Shown here: positions 27,142-34,728 of the stretch, one piece after another
Layout: each line of letters begins with the position of its first letter
Numbering within the stretch: position 1 is the stretch's first letter
Assembly (NCBI RefSeq): GCF_030551255.1
Contig: NZ_CP130630.1
Location: forward strand, 11,345,001 to 11,409,000
Direction of reading: 5' to 3'
From: Streptomyces sp. NL15-2K
GTDB lineage: Bacteria > Actinomycetota > Actinomycetes > Streptomycetales > Streptomycetaceae
Length of the DNA: 64,000 nucleotides
Translations under genes and position numbers: made by a program
Notes under the pieces: model-generated
What the model saw: only the letters and a program-made list of their open reading frames with translations
Databases searched by the model: none
Told to the model about the DNA's origin: nothing

Positions 27142-27990
27142 GTGCCCCTCGTCACCACCGGCGAACTCGTCACCCGCGCCGCCGCCGAACAGTCCGCCGT
27201 CCCAGCCTTCAACATCGTCACGCTGGAACACATCGAGGCCGTCATCGCCGGCGCCGAGTCCATGAACACGTCCGTCGTCCTCCAAGTCAGCGAGAACGCG
27301 GTCAAGTTCCGCTACGGACTACTGCTCCCGCTCGCCCGCGCGGCCGTCGCCGCCGCCGAACGCGCAGCCGTGCCCGTGGCTCTGCATCTGGACCATGTAC
27401 AGAGCGACGACCTGCTGCGCCAGGCACCCGGCGCCGGATTCAGCTCCGTGATGTACGACGCGTCCCGCCTGCCGTACGCCGAGAACCTCGCCGCGACCTC
27501 GGCCGCCGCCGACTGGGCACACTCCCAAGGGCTCTGGATCGAAGCCGAGTTGGGGGAGGTGGGCGGCAAGAACGGCGAGCCGCCGCTGGACGCCCACGCT
27601 CCCGAGGCCCGCACCGACCCCGCCGAGGCCCGCGCCTTCGTCGCGGAGACCGGGGTCGACGCCCTCGCCGTCGCCATCGGCAGCGCGCACGCGATGACCA
27701 CCCGCACCGCCACCCTCGACCACGACCTGCTCAAGCGACTGGCCGGGACGCTGGACGTACCGCTCGTCCTGCACGGCTCCTCGGGGGTGCCGGACGCCGA
27801 GCTGGCCGCGGCCGTCGCGGGCGGCATCACCAAGGTGAACGTCGGCACCGCCCTCAACATCGCCATGACAGACGCGATCCGCGAGTTCCTGGCCACCCAC
27901 CCCGAGGCGGTCGACTCGCGCAAGTACCTGACCGTGGGCCGGGAGGCGATGGTGCGGGCGGTGGCCGGGGTGATCAGCGTACTCGCGTGA
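27142..27990 (+). CDS. Class II ketose-bisphosphate aldolase (GatY/KbaY/FbaA type)
   Basis: GTG at 27142 follows GGGAGAGG. The 282-residue product has class II aldolase motifs: AVPAFNIVTLEHIEAVI, the zinc-ligand segment ALHLDHVQSDDLLRQA near residue 80, the second ligand region IEAELGEVGG, AIGSAHAM and LHGSSGVPDAEL. The usual conserved GxH text is slightly altered (GSAHAM). Context with a SIS isomerase and DeoR repressor points to tagatose-1,6-bisphosphate or a similar ketose, rather than glycolytic fructose bisphosphate. No kinase for the second phosphorylation is nearby. Confidence 0.88.
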   Translation: MPLVTTGELVTRAAAEQSAVPAFNIVTLEHIEAVIAGAESMNTSVVLQVSENAVKFRYGLLLPLARAAVAAAERAAVPVALHLDHVQSDDLLRQAPGAGFSSVMYDASRLPYAENLAATSAAADWAHSQGLWIEAELGEVGGKNGEPPLDAHAPEARTDPAEARAFVAETGVDALAVAIGSAHAMTTRTATLDHDLLKRLAGTLDVPLVLHGSSGVPDAELAAAVAGGITKVNVGTALNIAMTDAIREFLATHPEAVDSRKYLTVGREAMVRAVAGVISVLA

Positions 27991-28039
27991 CCGGAAAGCC
28001 CTGGCCGCCCTGATGACCGGAAAGGCCTGCCCACCCTGA
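27988..28039. repeat. 26-bp tandem repeat beginning at the aldolase stop codon
   Basis: Two copies (27988-28013 and 28014-28039) of TGACCGGAAAG..CTG..C.CCCTGA differ at three positions. The first copy begins with the aldolase TGA stop. Origin and function are unknown. Confidence 0.7.
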
Positions 28040-28252
28040 TGATTTCCCGCCACGCACGAGACCGAGCTCCACCTCGGCGAACCGCCCGCCGTGGCGAACG
28101 CTGCCCGAATTGTGGCAGCTGCACCTGTATGGGTACGACGCCGAGCTCGTCGTCGACGGCACCGCGCACGCGCGGGCTCGCGCGGCACCTCCCGGAGTCG
28201 CGCGGGCCGCGGGCGTCTCGCACACCCTCCTCCCGGGCACTGCGGGGCCCGG
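28040..28252 (+). other. Intergenic region, possible gene remnant
   Basis: No complete gene is visible. One forward frame reads PPWRTLPELWQLHLYGYDAE followed by LVVDGT from about 28084, which looks like protein rather than random high-GC translation. It then continues without an obvious domain into the end of the convergent gene. It may be a decayed fragment. I could not assign a family. Confidence 0.25.
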
Positions 28253-29404
28253 CTACTCCTTGACGGCCTTCAGCACCACGAACTTCGCATCGCTCGCCAC
28301 GAGTCGGCTGTTGCCGAACAGCCGCCGCAACTTCACGTGGTACCCGAGGTGACGGTTGCCGATCACCCACAGCTCGCCGCCCGGCCCCAGCGCACGCCGC
28401 GCCCCGGAGAACATCCGCCACGCCGTCGCGTCCGTCGTCGTCTGGTGGGAGTGGAACGGCGGATTGGTCAGGGCGAGGTCGACGCTGCCGGCCGGCACCC
28501 CCGCCAGCCCGTCCCCGACCCGGAACTCGGCGTGTCCCGGCACGCCGTTCGCCTTGTACGTCGCCTCCGCCGAGGCCACGGCCTGGAACGACTCGTCCAC
28601 GAACAGCACCTCGGCCTCGGGGTTGGCCAACGCGACCGCCGTACCGACGACGCCGTTGCCGCACCCGAGGTCCACGACCCGGCGGGTGCCCTTCGTGTCC
28701 GGCAGGTGCTGGAGGAAGAACCGGGTGCCGATGTCCAGGCGGTCGGCGCAGAAGACCCCCGCGTGGTTGACGACCGTGCGGCCGGAGACGGAGCCGATGC
28801 CGCCGGGGAGCGTGTAGGTGTAGGGCCAGGGATGGACACTCGGCTCCCGCTCCCGTGACGGCTCGGGCGTGCAGAAGATCAGCCGGGCCTTCTTCTCGGC
28901 GAGCGAGGTGCGGGTCGGGCCGAGGATCCGCTCGAACAGCCGCAGCGTCGAGGTGTGGATCTCCTTCACCATGCCGGTGCCGACGACGACCGTGCCCTCG
29001 TGCACCGCGGGCGCCAGCCGCAGCAACTGGTCCTCCAGGAGGGCCAGGCTCTTCGGCACGCGCACCAGCAGGACGTCCACGCGGTCGGGCGGCGGATCCT
29101 GGGTGGTGAGCAGCCGTACGGTGCCGGTCGCGACGCCGTTGCGGCCGAGGTTCGCCCGGGTCGCCTCCTGAGCGAGGAAGGAGTCGGTGATCTGCACCGG
29201 CCGGTGCGCCGCGAGCGCCGTGACCAGCGCGCCCCAGCGGTCACCGACCACCACGACCGTGCCGGACAGCGGGGTCCCCTGATCCGCGAGGTGCTTCAGC
29301 AGGTACTCGTCGGAGGCGTCCCAGGCACGCAGCCTCTCGCGCGGGTCCTCGGGGAAACGGGCCAGCGCGAGCTCGCCCCAGGGGGTCGTCATACGGTCGC
29401 TCAT
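28253..29404 (-). CDS. rRNA (guanine-N2)-methyltransferase, RlmG/RsmC-like
   Basis: The 383-residue protein has the two-domain layout of RlmG/RsmC. A degenerate N-terminal methyltransferase-like half (TVVVVGDRWGALVTALAAH) is followed by an active C-terminal domain with VVDLGCGNGVVGTAVALA near residue 245 and the catalytic NPPFHSHQTT near 313. NPPF is the signature of N2-guanine methyltransferases. Length and start (MSDRMTTPWG) agree with actinobacterial homologues annotated as methyltransferase. The exact rRNA base cannot be stated. Divergent from the AlkB-like gene with a 55-bp gap. Confidence 0.88.
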   Translation of the reverse strand: MSDRMTTPWGELALARFPEDPRERLRAWDASDEYLLKHLADQGTPLSGTVVVVGDRWGALVTALAAHRPVQITDSFLAQEATRANLGRNGVATGTVRLLTTQDPPPDRVDVLLVRVPKSLALLEDQLLRLAPAVHEGTVVVGTGMVKEIHTSTLRLFERILGPTRTSLAEKKARLIFCTPEPSREREPSVHPWPYTYTLPGGIGSVSGRTVVNHAGVFCADRLDIGTRFFLQHLPDTKGTRRVVDLGCGNGVVGTAVALANPEAEVLFVDESFQAVASAEATYKANGVPGHAEFRVGDGLAGVPAGSVDLALTNPPFHSHQTTTDATAWRMFSGARRALGPGGELWVIGNRHLGYHVKLRRLFGNSRLVASDAKFVVLKAVKE

Positions 29405-29459
29405 CGTGCGTCCAGGCTAGCTGAGCCGCAGATCAAGCCCATCGGGCAGGATGGGAACC

Positions 29460-30101
29460 ATGGACGCCGAGCTGTTCCCCAGGCCCCCTACGGAGGTCGC
29501 GCCGGGCGCGGTGCACGTACCGGACTGGCTGGACGCGGACCGGCAGCGCGAGCTGGTGGAGGCCTGCCGCGTGTGGTCCCGCCCGCCGGCCGGGCTGCGG
29601 ACGGTCCGCACACCCGGCGGCGGCACGATGACCGCCCGCCAGGTATGTCTGGGCCGGCACTGGTATCCGTACGCCTACACCCGCACGGTCGTCGACGGCG
29701 ACGGTGCCCCCGTGAAGCCGTTCCCTCAGTGGCTGGGGGAGCTGGGCCGACGTGCGGTGAGGGACGCGCTGGGGGCGGAAGCCGCTCCGTACGACATCGC
29801 CCTGATCAACTTCTACGACGGCGACGCCCGCATGGGCATGCACCGCGACAGCGACGAGAAGTCGGACGCGCCGGTGGTGTCCCTGAGCCTCGGCGACACC
29901 TGCGTCTTCCGCTTCGGCAACACCGAGACCCGGACCCGCCCCTACACGGACGTCGAACTGCGCAGCGGCGACCTGTTCGTGTTCGGCGGCCCGTCCCGCC
30001 TCGCCTACCACGGCGTGCCCCGGGTCCACGCGGGCACCGCACCGCCGGAGTTGGGGCTGGCCGGGCGGCTGAACATCACGCTCAGGGTCAGCGGCCTCTA
30101 G
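29460..30101 (+). CDS. AlkB-family 2-oxoglutarate/Fe(II) dioxygenase
   Basis: I prefer the ATG at 29460; CAGGAT seven bases before it looks like a -10 box of a leaderless transcript. An in-frame ATG at 29451 exists. The 213-residue protein has the AlkB iron motif HRD (GMHRDSDEKSD, His near residue 127), the distal His (PRVHAGTAP) and the 2-oxoglutarate arginine in RLNITLRVS. LINFYDGDARMGMH is the usual text around the first ligands. It would repair alkylated bases by oxidative demethylation. Its TAG stop is the border of a MITE-like element. Confidence 0.92.
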   Translation: MDAELFPRPPTEVAPGAVHVPDWLDADRQRELVEACRVWSRPPAGLRTVRTPGGGTMTARQVCLGRHWYPYAYTRTVVDGDGAPVKPFPQWLGELGRRAVRDALGAEAAPYDIALINFYDGDARMGMHRDSDEKSDAPVVSLSLGDTCVFRFGNTETRTRPYTDVELRSGDLFVFGGPSRLAYHGVPRVHAGTAPPELGLAGRLNITLRVSGL

Positions 30102-30360
30102 GCCCTTTCGCCACATTCCCGCCTGCCCCGCGGCGCCATGCACGCTCCCCCACTGCCTTAAAGGCGTGGGAGGTGCCCCCACTCGCCGCACCGGGCACAG
30201 GCCCACGTACAACCAGTACGAGGGCCTGCGCCCGGCACTCCCACAGCCTTCGGCCGGGGGGACCCCCAGAGCACGCACCTACAGCGACACAAGCCGCTAC
30301 CGCGGCGGGCGCGGGGCCCGCCCTTGGGGCGGACGACGGGAATGTGACGAAAGGGCCTAG
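30098..30360 (+). repeat. MITE-like element, copy 2 (different terminal repeats, same core)
   Basis: 263-bp element with terminal inverted repeats CTAGGCCCTTTCGCCACATT (left) and a near-perfect complement at the right, 23 of 24 positions. These ends differ from the other three copies, but the core (CACGCTCCCCCACTGCCTTA and the following GGGAGGTGCCCCCAC) is shared. A core hairpin lies at 30191-30235. The left TAG (30099-30101) is the stop codon of the AlkB-like gene. Confidence 0.85.
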
Positions 30361-30397
30361 GACGCCGGGGCCTGCGGATCATGGGAGACTCGCCCTC

Positions 30398-31639
30398 ATG
30401 AGCGGGAAGGCGGACCCCCGGGCGGCGGGGGAAGGGACCACCTCGAGGACACGGCTGGACCGGGGGCGCGGTGCGCTCGGGCCCGCCTTGGAGCTCGTGC
30501 ACACCGGTCGCGCGCCCACCCGCGCCGTGCTCACCGCCGAGCTGGGCGTCACCCGGGCCACCGCCGGCGCGGTCGCCGCCGAGCTGGAGGCGCTCGGGCT
30601 GATCCGGGTCGACGCCCGGCCCGGCGCGGGAGCCGGTTCGCAGGGACGCCCCTCGCACCGGCTCGCGGTCGCCGAGGACGGGCCCGTCGTCCTCGCCGCA
30701 CAGGTGCACGCCGACGGGTTCCGGGCGGCCCTGGTCGGGCTGGGCGGCCGGATCGTCGCCACCGCGCCCGGCTGCGAGACCGTCGACGCCGACCCCGCGA
30801 AGGTCCTGGGGTCCGTGGTGGAGGCCGGGGCCGACCTGCTGCGCACGACCGGGCGGCGCTGCGTCGGCGCGGGACTCGCCGTGCCGTCCGCGGTCGCCGA
30901 ACCGGACGGACTCGCGCTCAACCCCCTGCACCTGGCGTGGCCCGTCGGCGCGCCCGTGCGCCGCATCTTCGCGGAGTGCGTGCGCGCGGCCCAGATCACC
31001 GGACCGGCGTTCGCGGGCAACGACGTCAACCTCGCCGCGCTCGCCGAGCACCGGCACGGCGCGGGCCGTGGTGCCCGGGACCTGCTGTGCGTGGCCACCG
31101 GGCATCGCGGTGTCGGTGGCGCGCTGGTCCTTGACGGGCGCCTGCACACCGGCAGTTCGGGCCTGGCGCTCGAGGTCGGCCACCTCACCGTCAACCCCGA
31201 GGGCCGCCCCTGCCACTGCGGCAGCCGCGGCTGCCTCGACGTCGAGGCCGATCCGCTGGCCTTCCTCACCGCCGCGGGACGGGCCCCCGGCCCCGAGGTC
31301 TCCCTGGTCCAGCAGGCCGACGACCTGATCCGCGACCACTACGCCGACTCCGCCGTCCGCACCGCCGCCGAAACCCTGATCGACCGGCTGGGCCTGGGCC
31401 TGGCCGGCCTGGTGAACATCCTCAACCCGGACCGCATCATCCTCGGCGGCCTGCACCGCACCCTGCTCGACGCCGACCCGGACCGCCTGCGCGCGGTCGT
31501 CGCCGACCGCAGCCTGTGGGGGCAGAGCGGCGGCGTCCCCATCCTGGCGTGCACCCTGGACCACAACAGCCTGGTCGGCGCGGCGGAACTGGCATGGCAG
31601 CCGGTGCTGGACGATCCGCTCGGCGCGCTGGTGGCCTGA
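30398..31639 (+). CDS. ROK-family protein (transcriptional regulator/sugar kinase)
   Basis: The 413-residue product starts with a winged-helix DNA-binding region (TRAVLTAELGVTRATAGAVA near residue 46). A ROK kinase-fold follows, with the zinc motif CHCGSRGC near residue 271 and an ExGHxT pattern (ALEVGHLTVNPEG). The phosphate-binding DxGxT motif is not evident (the matching strand reads VLAAQVHADGFRAAL), so it is more likely a regulator than an active kinase. The ATG at 30398 was taken as the last start before conserved sequence. The downstream RpiB-like gene is probably co-transcribed. Confidence 0.88.
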   Translation: MSGKADPRAAGEGTTSRTRLDRGRGALGPALELVHTGRAPTRAVLTAELGVTRATAGAVAAELEALGLIRVDARPGAGAGSQGRPSHRLAVAEDGPVVLAAQVHADGFRAALVGLGGRIVATAPGCETVDADPAKVLGSVVEAGADLLRTTGRRCVGAGLAVPSAVAEPDGLALNPLHLAWPVGAPVRRIFAECVRAAQITGPAFAGNDVNLAALAEHRHGAGRGARDLLCVATGHRGVGGALVLDGRLHTGSSGLALEVGHLTVNPEGRPCHCGSRGCLDVEADPLAFLTAAGRAPGPEVSLVQQADDLIRDHYADSAVRTAAETLIDRLGLGLAGLVNILNPDRIILGGLHRTLLDADPDRLRAVVADRSLWGQSGGVPILACTLDHNSLVGAAELAWQPVLDDPLGALVA

Positions 31640-31661
31640 GCCACGAAGTAGTCTCGGGGGC

Positions 31662-32117
31662 ATGCGGATCTCCGTTTCCTCCGACATGGACGAACCCGTG
31701 GCGCGCTCCCTCGTCACCCAGCTGCGCGACCGCGGCCACGACGTGGTGACCCACGGAGCGCTCGCTCCCGGCGACGACCCCCAGTGGGCCGCCTGCTCGG
31801 AGGCGGCCGCCCGAGAGGTCGCCGCGGGGACGGCCGACCAGGCGGTCGTGTGCTGCTGGACCGGCACCGGCGCCTCGATCGCCGCGAACAAGGTGCCGGG
31901 CGTGCGGGCGGCCCTGTGCGCGGACGCCTACACCGCGGACGGCGCCCGCCGCTGGAACGACGCCAACGTGCTGGCCCTCAGCCTCCGGCTGACGTCCGAA
32001 CCACTCCTCAAGGAGATCCTCGACGCCTGGTTCGCCGCCGAGGCCAGCGAGGACGCGGAGGACCGGGAGAACGTGGCTCACGTGGGACGCCTCGACGTCG
32101 GTAGGAGTGCTTCCTAG
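31662..32117 (+). CDS. RpiB/LacA/LacB-family sugar-phosphate isomerase
   Basis: The 151-residue protein has the RpiB catalytic text VVCCWTGTGASIAANKVPGV near residue 65, with the active-site Cys before TGTG, and ends in an acidic tail not present in most homologues. The N-terminal metal-free Asp/His region is SSDMDEPVARSL. TAGTCT seven bases before the ATG suggests a leaderless start. It would interconvert aldose and ketose phosphates (ribose 5-phosphate or a lactose-pathway analogue). Substrate is uncertain because the ROK neighbour suggests a dedicated sugar pathway. Confidence 0.88.
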   Translation: MRISVSSDMDEPVARSLVTQLRDRGHDVVTHGALAPGDDPQWAACSEAAAREVAAGTADQAVVCCWTGTGASIAANKVPGVRAALCADAYTADGARRWNDANVLALSLRLTSEPLLKEILDAWFAAEASEDAEDRENVAHVGRLDVGRSAS

Positions 32118-32163
32118 GCCCCTCCCTTCCGTGAGTTCGGTGCCATCCCACTCCGGAAAAAGG

Positions 32164-33072
32164 TCACTGCCACTCCACGGCGAACGCCCGCCCCGGATTC
32201 TCTGTCAGGATGCGCCGCACCAGCTCCTCGCCCAAGGCGAGGGCGAGCCGTGGCCGCACCCCGTGGAGCAGGTACGGCATTCCCGGGCCGCCGTCCACCG
32301 AGCGGGCCGCCGCGCTCGTGGTGTCGGCGCCGAGCAGCAGACGGTCGCCGTGTCCCGCCTCGGCGAGCGCCCGTACGGCGTCCGGCATGCGCCAATCCGT
32401 GGCGTGGTGGGCGCGGGACGGGCCGTCGAAGGCGAGATGGCAGCCCGTCTCCGCGACCCGGCGGTGTGTCTCGATGTCGGGGGAGCGGTTGAGATGGCCC
32501 AGGATCACCCGGCGCGGCGGCACGCCCAACTCGCCGCACAGCAGCTCCAGTACGTCCAGGGCGCCGGTGCCCAGCTCCAGGTGGACGGCGATGGGCGCCC
32601 CCGTGGCGTGATGGGCCTCGGCCGCCGCGGTCATGGTCCAGCGGGCGTGCGCGTCGAGAGCGTGGAAACCGCCCGCGACCTTGATCAGGCCCGCGCGGAC
32701 CCCCGACGTGCCGATGCCCTCGGTCAGTTCGGCGACGAAGACCTCGGCGAGCCTGCCGCGCAACGCGGCGAGCGTGTCGTCGTCGTAGTGCACGGCCTGG
32801 TGCAGTCCGGTCGCGGCGACGACGTGCACGCCGGTCTCCCGGGACAGCGGCGGCAGATCGGCGGCCCGCCGGCCCAGCCCGTACGGCGTCCACTGCACCA
32901 CGCTGCCGCCGCCCAGCGCACGGAACGCGGCCAGCTCGGCGCGGGCCGCGCAGACGCTGTGCAATTCCTGGCCGGGCAACTGGGGACTGCCGAAGAACAG
33001 GTGGTCGTGCGCGTCGCACACCCCGAGGTCGTCGGGCAGTACGTCCCCGAGCACCGTACGGACCGTGCTCAC
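32164..33072 (-). CDS. Phosphotriesterase-family metal-dependent hydrolase
   Basis: GTG at 33072 overlaps the DUF4865 stop (GTGA). The 302-residue product has the N-terminal metal motif CDAHDHLFF near residue 20, a lysine candidate bridging the metals (LIKVAGGF near residue 125), VHLELGTGALDVLELL, GHLNRSPD and the C-terminal LLLGADTT. This order matches the phosphotriesterase/lactonase fold. Activity against lactones is the usual physiological role; paraoxonase-like activity is possible. Last gene of TetR-DUF4865-hydrolase. Confidence 0.88.
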   Translation of the reverse strand: MSTVRTVLGDVLPDDLGVCDAHDHLFFGSPQLPGQELHSVCAARAELAAFRALGGGSVVQWTPYGLGRRAADLPPLSRETGVHVVAATGLHQAVHYDDDTLAALRGRLAEVFVAELTEGIGTSGVRAGLIKVAGGFHALDAHARWTMTAAAEAHHATGAPIAVHLELGTGALDVLELLCGELGVPPRRVILGHLNRSPDIETHRRVAETGCHLAFDGPSRAHHATDWRMPDAVRALAEAGHGDRLLLGADTTSAAARSVDGGPGMPYLLHGVRPRLALALGEELVRRILTENPGRAFAVEWQ

Positions 33073-33659
33073 CACTGCCGGCCCCGTGACAGGCGGTCGC
33101 GTCCCGGCGCCGACAGATGCAGGACCTCGAACACGTCGCCGTCCGCCTTGGGCGTCTCGTCCTCCCAGAGCGAGAAGTGGACCAGCTCCCAGCGACCGGT
33201 GTCCACGGCGGCCGCCGCGAGCACCGCGCCGTCCTCCCCGGCCAGCCGTGCGGTCTCGCCCACGGCGTCCTCCACGAAGGCCGCCAACTGCACGCCGTCC
33301 GGCACGGGTTGCCGACGCCGCACCGCCACCCTCGCGCGCGGGCCGACGGCGCCGCCCGCCTCGTACGCCACTCCCGTCCACTGCCGCACCGAGGGCCGCC
33401 CGAAGTCGTCGCTGAGCCTCTGAAAGGCGCCTCCCCAGAGGAAGGAATTCATCCCCTCCATGGTGTTCCACAGATAGAACGGCGCGTACTGGTTCACCGG
33501 CGAGCCGTGCGTGCCGCGCTCGCGCAACAGGTACGCCTTGAAGCCGAGCCCCTCCCAGTCGTCGAGCAGATGCCCGACGCGGGAGACGCGGCCGCGGATG
33601 ATGTCCATGTCGTAGTCGGCGGGCAGGGTGAGTTCGTACTGCATGGCGTGCACGGGCAT
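33069..33659 (-). CDS. DUF4865-family protein
   Basis: AAAGGAG precedes the ATG at 33659. The 196-residue protein begins MPVHAMQYELTLPADYDMDI and contains APFYLWNTMEGMNSFLWGG, the conserved text of DUF4865, a family found with TetR regulators in actinobacteria. No catalytic motif is evident, and the function is unknown. It starts eight bases after the TetR stop and overlaps the hydrolase by four bases, so the three are one transcript. Confidence 0.82.
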   Translation of the reverse strand: MPVHAMQYELTLPADYDMDIIRGRVSRVGHLLDDWEGLGFKAYLLRERGTHGSPVNQYAPFYLWNTMEGMNSFLWGGAFQRLSDDFGRPSVRQWTGVAYEAGGAVGPRARVAVRRRQPVPDGVQLAAFVEDAVGETARLAGEDGAVLAAAAVDTGRWELVHFSLWEDETPKADGDVFEVLHLSAPGRDRLSRGRQW

Positions 33660-33667
33660 GAACTCCT

Positions 33668-34240
33668 TTACGAGGTAGGGGACTTCTGCGCGGCGAGCAG
33701 CGAGAGCAGCCCCCGGACGCCCACGTCGAACGCGGCGGGTGAACCGGAGGCGCGAGCGAGGACGTAGCCGCCCTGGACGGTGGACAGGACCGCCGCGGCG
33801 ATCTCCTCGCCGTCCAGCGAGGGCGCGAACTGGCCCTGCTCCTTGCCCTCCTCGACGATCCCGGCGAGCCGTTCGCGGATCCAGTCCAGCGTCTCGTCGA
33901 CGGGCGCGCGCAACGCGTCGTCCGCGATGACGTCCGGATCCATCGTCAGCCGGCCGATCGGGCAGCCGCGCAGCACGTCCCGCTCACGGCGCAGATAGGC
34001 CTCGATCCGCTCGTACGGCGTCCCCGGCCCGCCGAGTACTCCCTCGGCGGTAGCCCGCAGCTCCTGCGCCGTTCGCCGGATCGCGGCCAGGGCGAGGTCC
34101 GGCTTCCCCTTGAAGTGGTGGTACATGCTGCCCTGTCCGGCGCCCGCGCGCTCCAGGATGGCCTTGGGGCTGGTGCCCACGTAGCCGCGCTCCCACAGCA
34201 GCTCACGGGTGGACTCGATCAGTCGCTCCGAGGTGCTCAT
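33668..34240 (-). CDS. TetR-family transcriptional regulator
   Basis: The ATG at 34240 is chosen because the helix-turn-helix (TRELLWERGYVGTSPKAILE, then GAGQGSMYHHFKGKPDLALA) then starts near residue 10 as usual; a longer frame has no support. The 190-residue protein is of normal length, with a C-terminal ligand domain containing DPDVIADDALRAPVDE, typical of the TetR_C_33 type. A palindrome lies ten bases upstream. It is divergent from the ABC exporter operon and may control both sides. Confidence 0.92.
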   Translation of the reverse strand: MSTSERLIESTRELLWERGYVGTSPKAILERAGAGQGSMYHHFKGKPDLALAAIRRTAQELRATAEGVLGGPGTPYERIEAYLRRERDVLRGCPIGRLTMDPDVIADDALRAPVDETLDWIRERLAGIVEEGKEQGQFAPSLDGEEIAAAVLSTVQGGYVLARASGSPAAFDVGVRGLLSLLAAQKSPTS

Positions 34241-34249
34241 GCGCACACT

Positions 34250-34267
34250 GTACATACTAGTAGTTAC
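34250..34267. promoter_or_regulatory. Probable TetR operator
   Basis: Near-palindrome GTACATACTAGTAGTTAC (14 of 18 positions symmetric, centre ACTAGT) lies ten bases before the TetR start codon, in the AT-richest stretch of the divergent region. It probably serves autoregulation. Confidence 0.5.
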
Positions 34268-34437
34268 AGAAGTCGAGCCTTTAGAAGCCCCCGAGGGAGC
34301 AGGGCAGACGCCACGGCGTACTCCCCAGGAGGTACGCCCACTGCCGCTGGCCGTACGACGACCCGGACCCCTCCCCGGCGGGAGTCTCGAGGCATCACCG
34401 GAAGTCCCACAAAGACCCACCTAGGAGATGACCCGAG

Positions 34438-34728
34438 ATGCAGACCCTGGCGCACTGGGACGGCGGCCCCGGCCCGTGGATCCTGTTCTTCCCGCTGATC
34501 TGGGCGGCCGTCGTGATCGGCGTCGTCACCCTCCTGCGCCGCACCGTCGGGCGCGGCCGACGCGGACCGTGGCGCGCCATGGCCGACCCCCGACCGTCCG
34601 GCGACTCGCCGATCGCCGTGCTCGGCCGCCGCTTCGCCTCCGGCGAGATCGACGAGGACGAGTACTGGCGCCGGCTGTCCGTCCTGGACGAGCAGTTCGG
34701 CCCCGCGGCCAAGGGCGGTGCGGCATGA
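34438..34728 (+). CDS. Small membrane protein with C-terminal SHOCT domain
   Basis: The 96-residue protein has one membrane helix (PWILFFPLIWAAVVIGVVTL, residues 13-32), a basic linker, and a SHOCT motif at the end (LGRRFASGEIDEDEYWRRLS). SHOCT domains are short oligomerisation modules. AGGAG precedes the start, and its stop overlaps the ABC ATPase start (ATGA), so it is first in the exporter operon. It may be an accessory or anchoring component. Confidence 0.85.
   Translation: MQTLAHWDGGPGPWILFFPLIWAAVVIGVVTLLRRTVGRGRRGPWRAMADPRPSGDSPIAVLGRRFASGEIDEDEYWRRLSVLDEQFGPAAKGGAA

Noticed and set aside
32108..32124. Border of another MITE-like element at the RpiB stop (CTAGGCCCCT)
   Set aside because: Only ten bases resemble the copy 2 end, and no core or opposite terminal repeat follows.
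32107..33423. 438-codon plus-strand frame across the phosphotriesterase and DUF4865 genes
   Set aside because: Antisense shadow; the minus-strand products have catalytic motifs and coupled starts.
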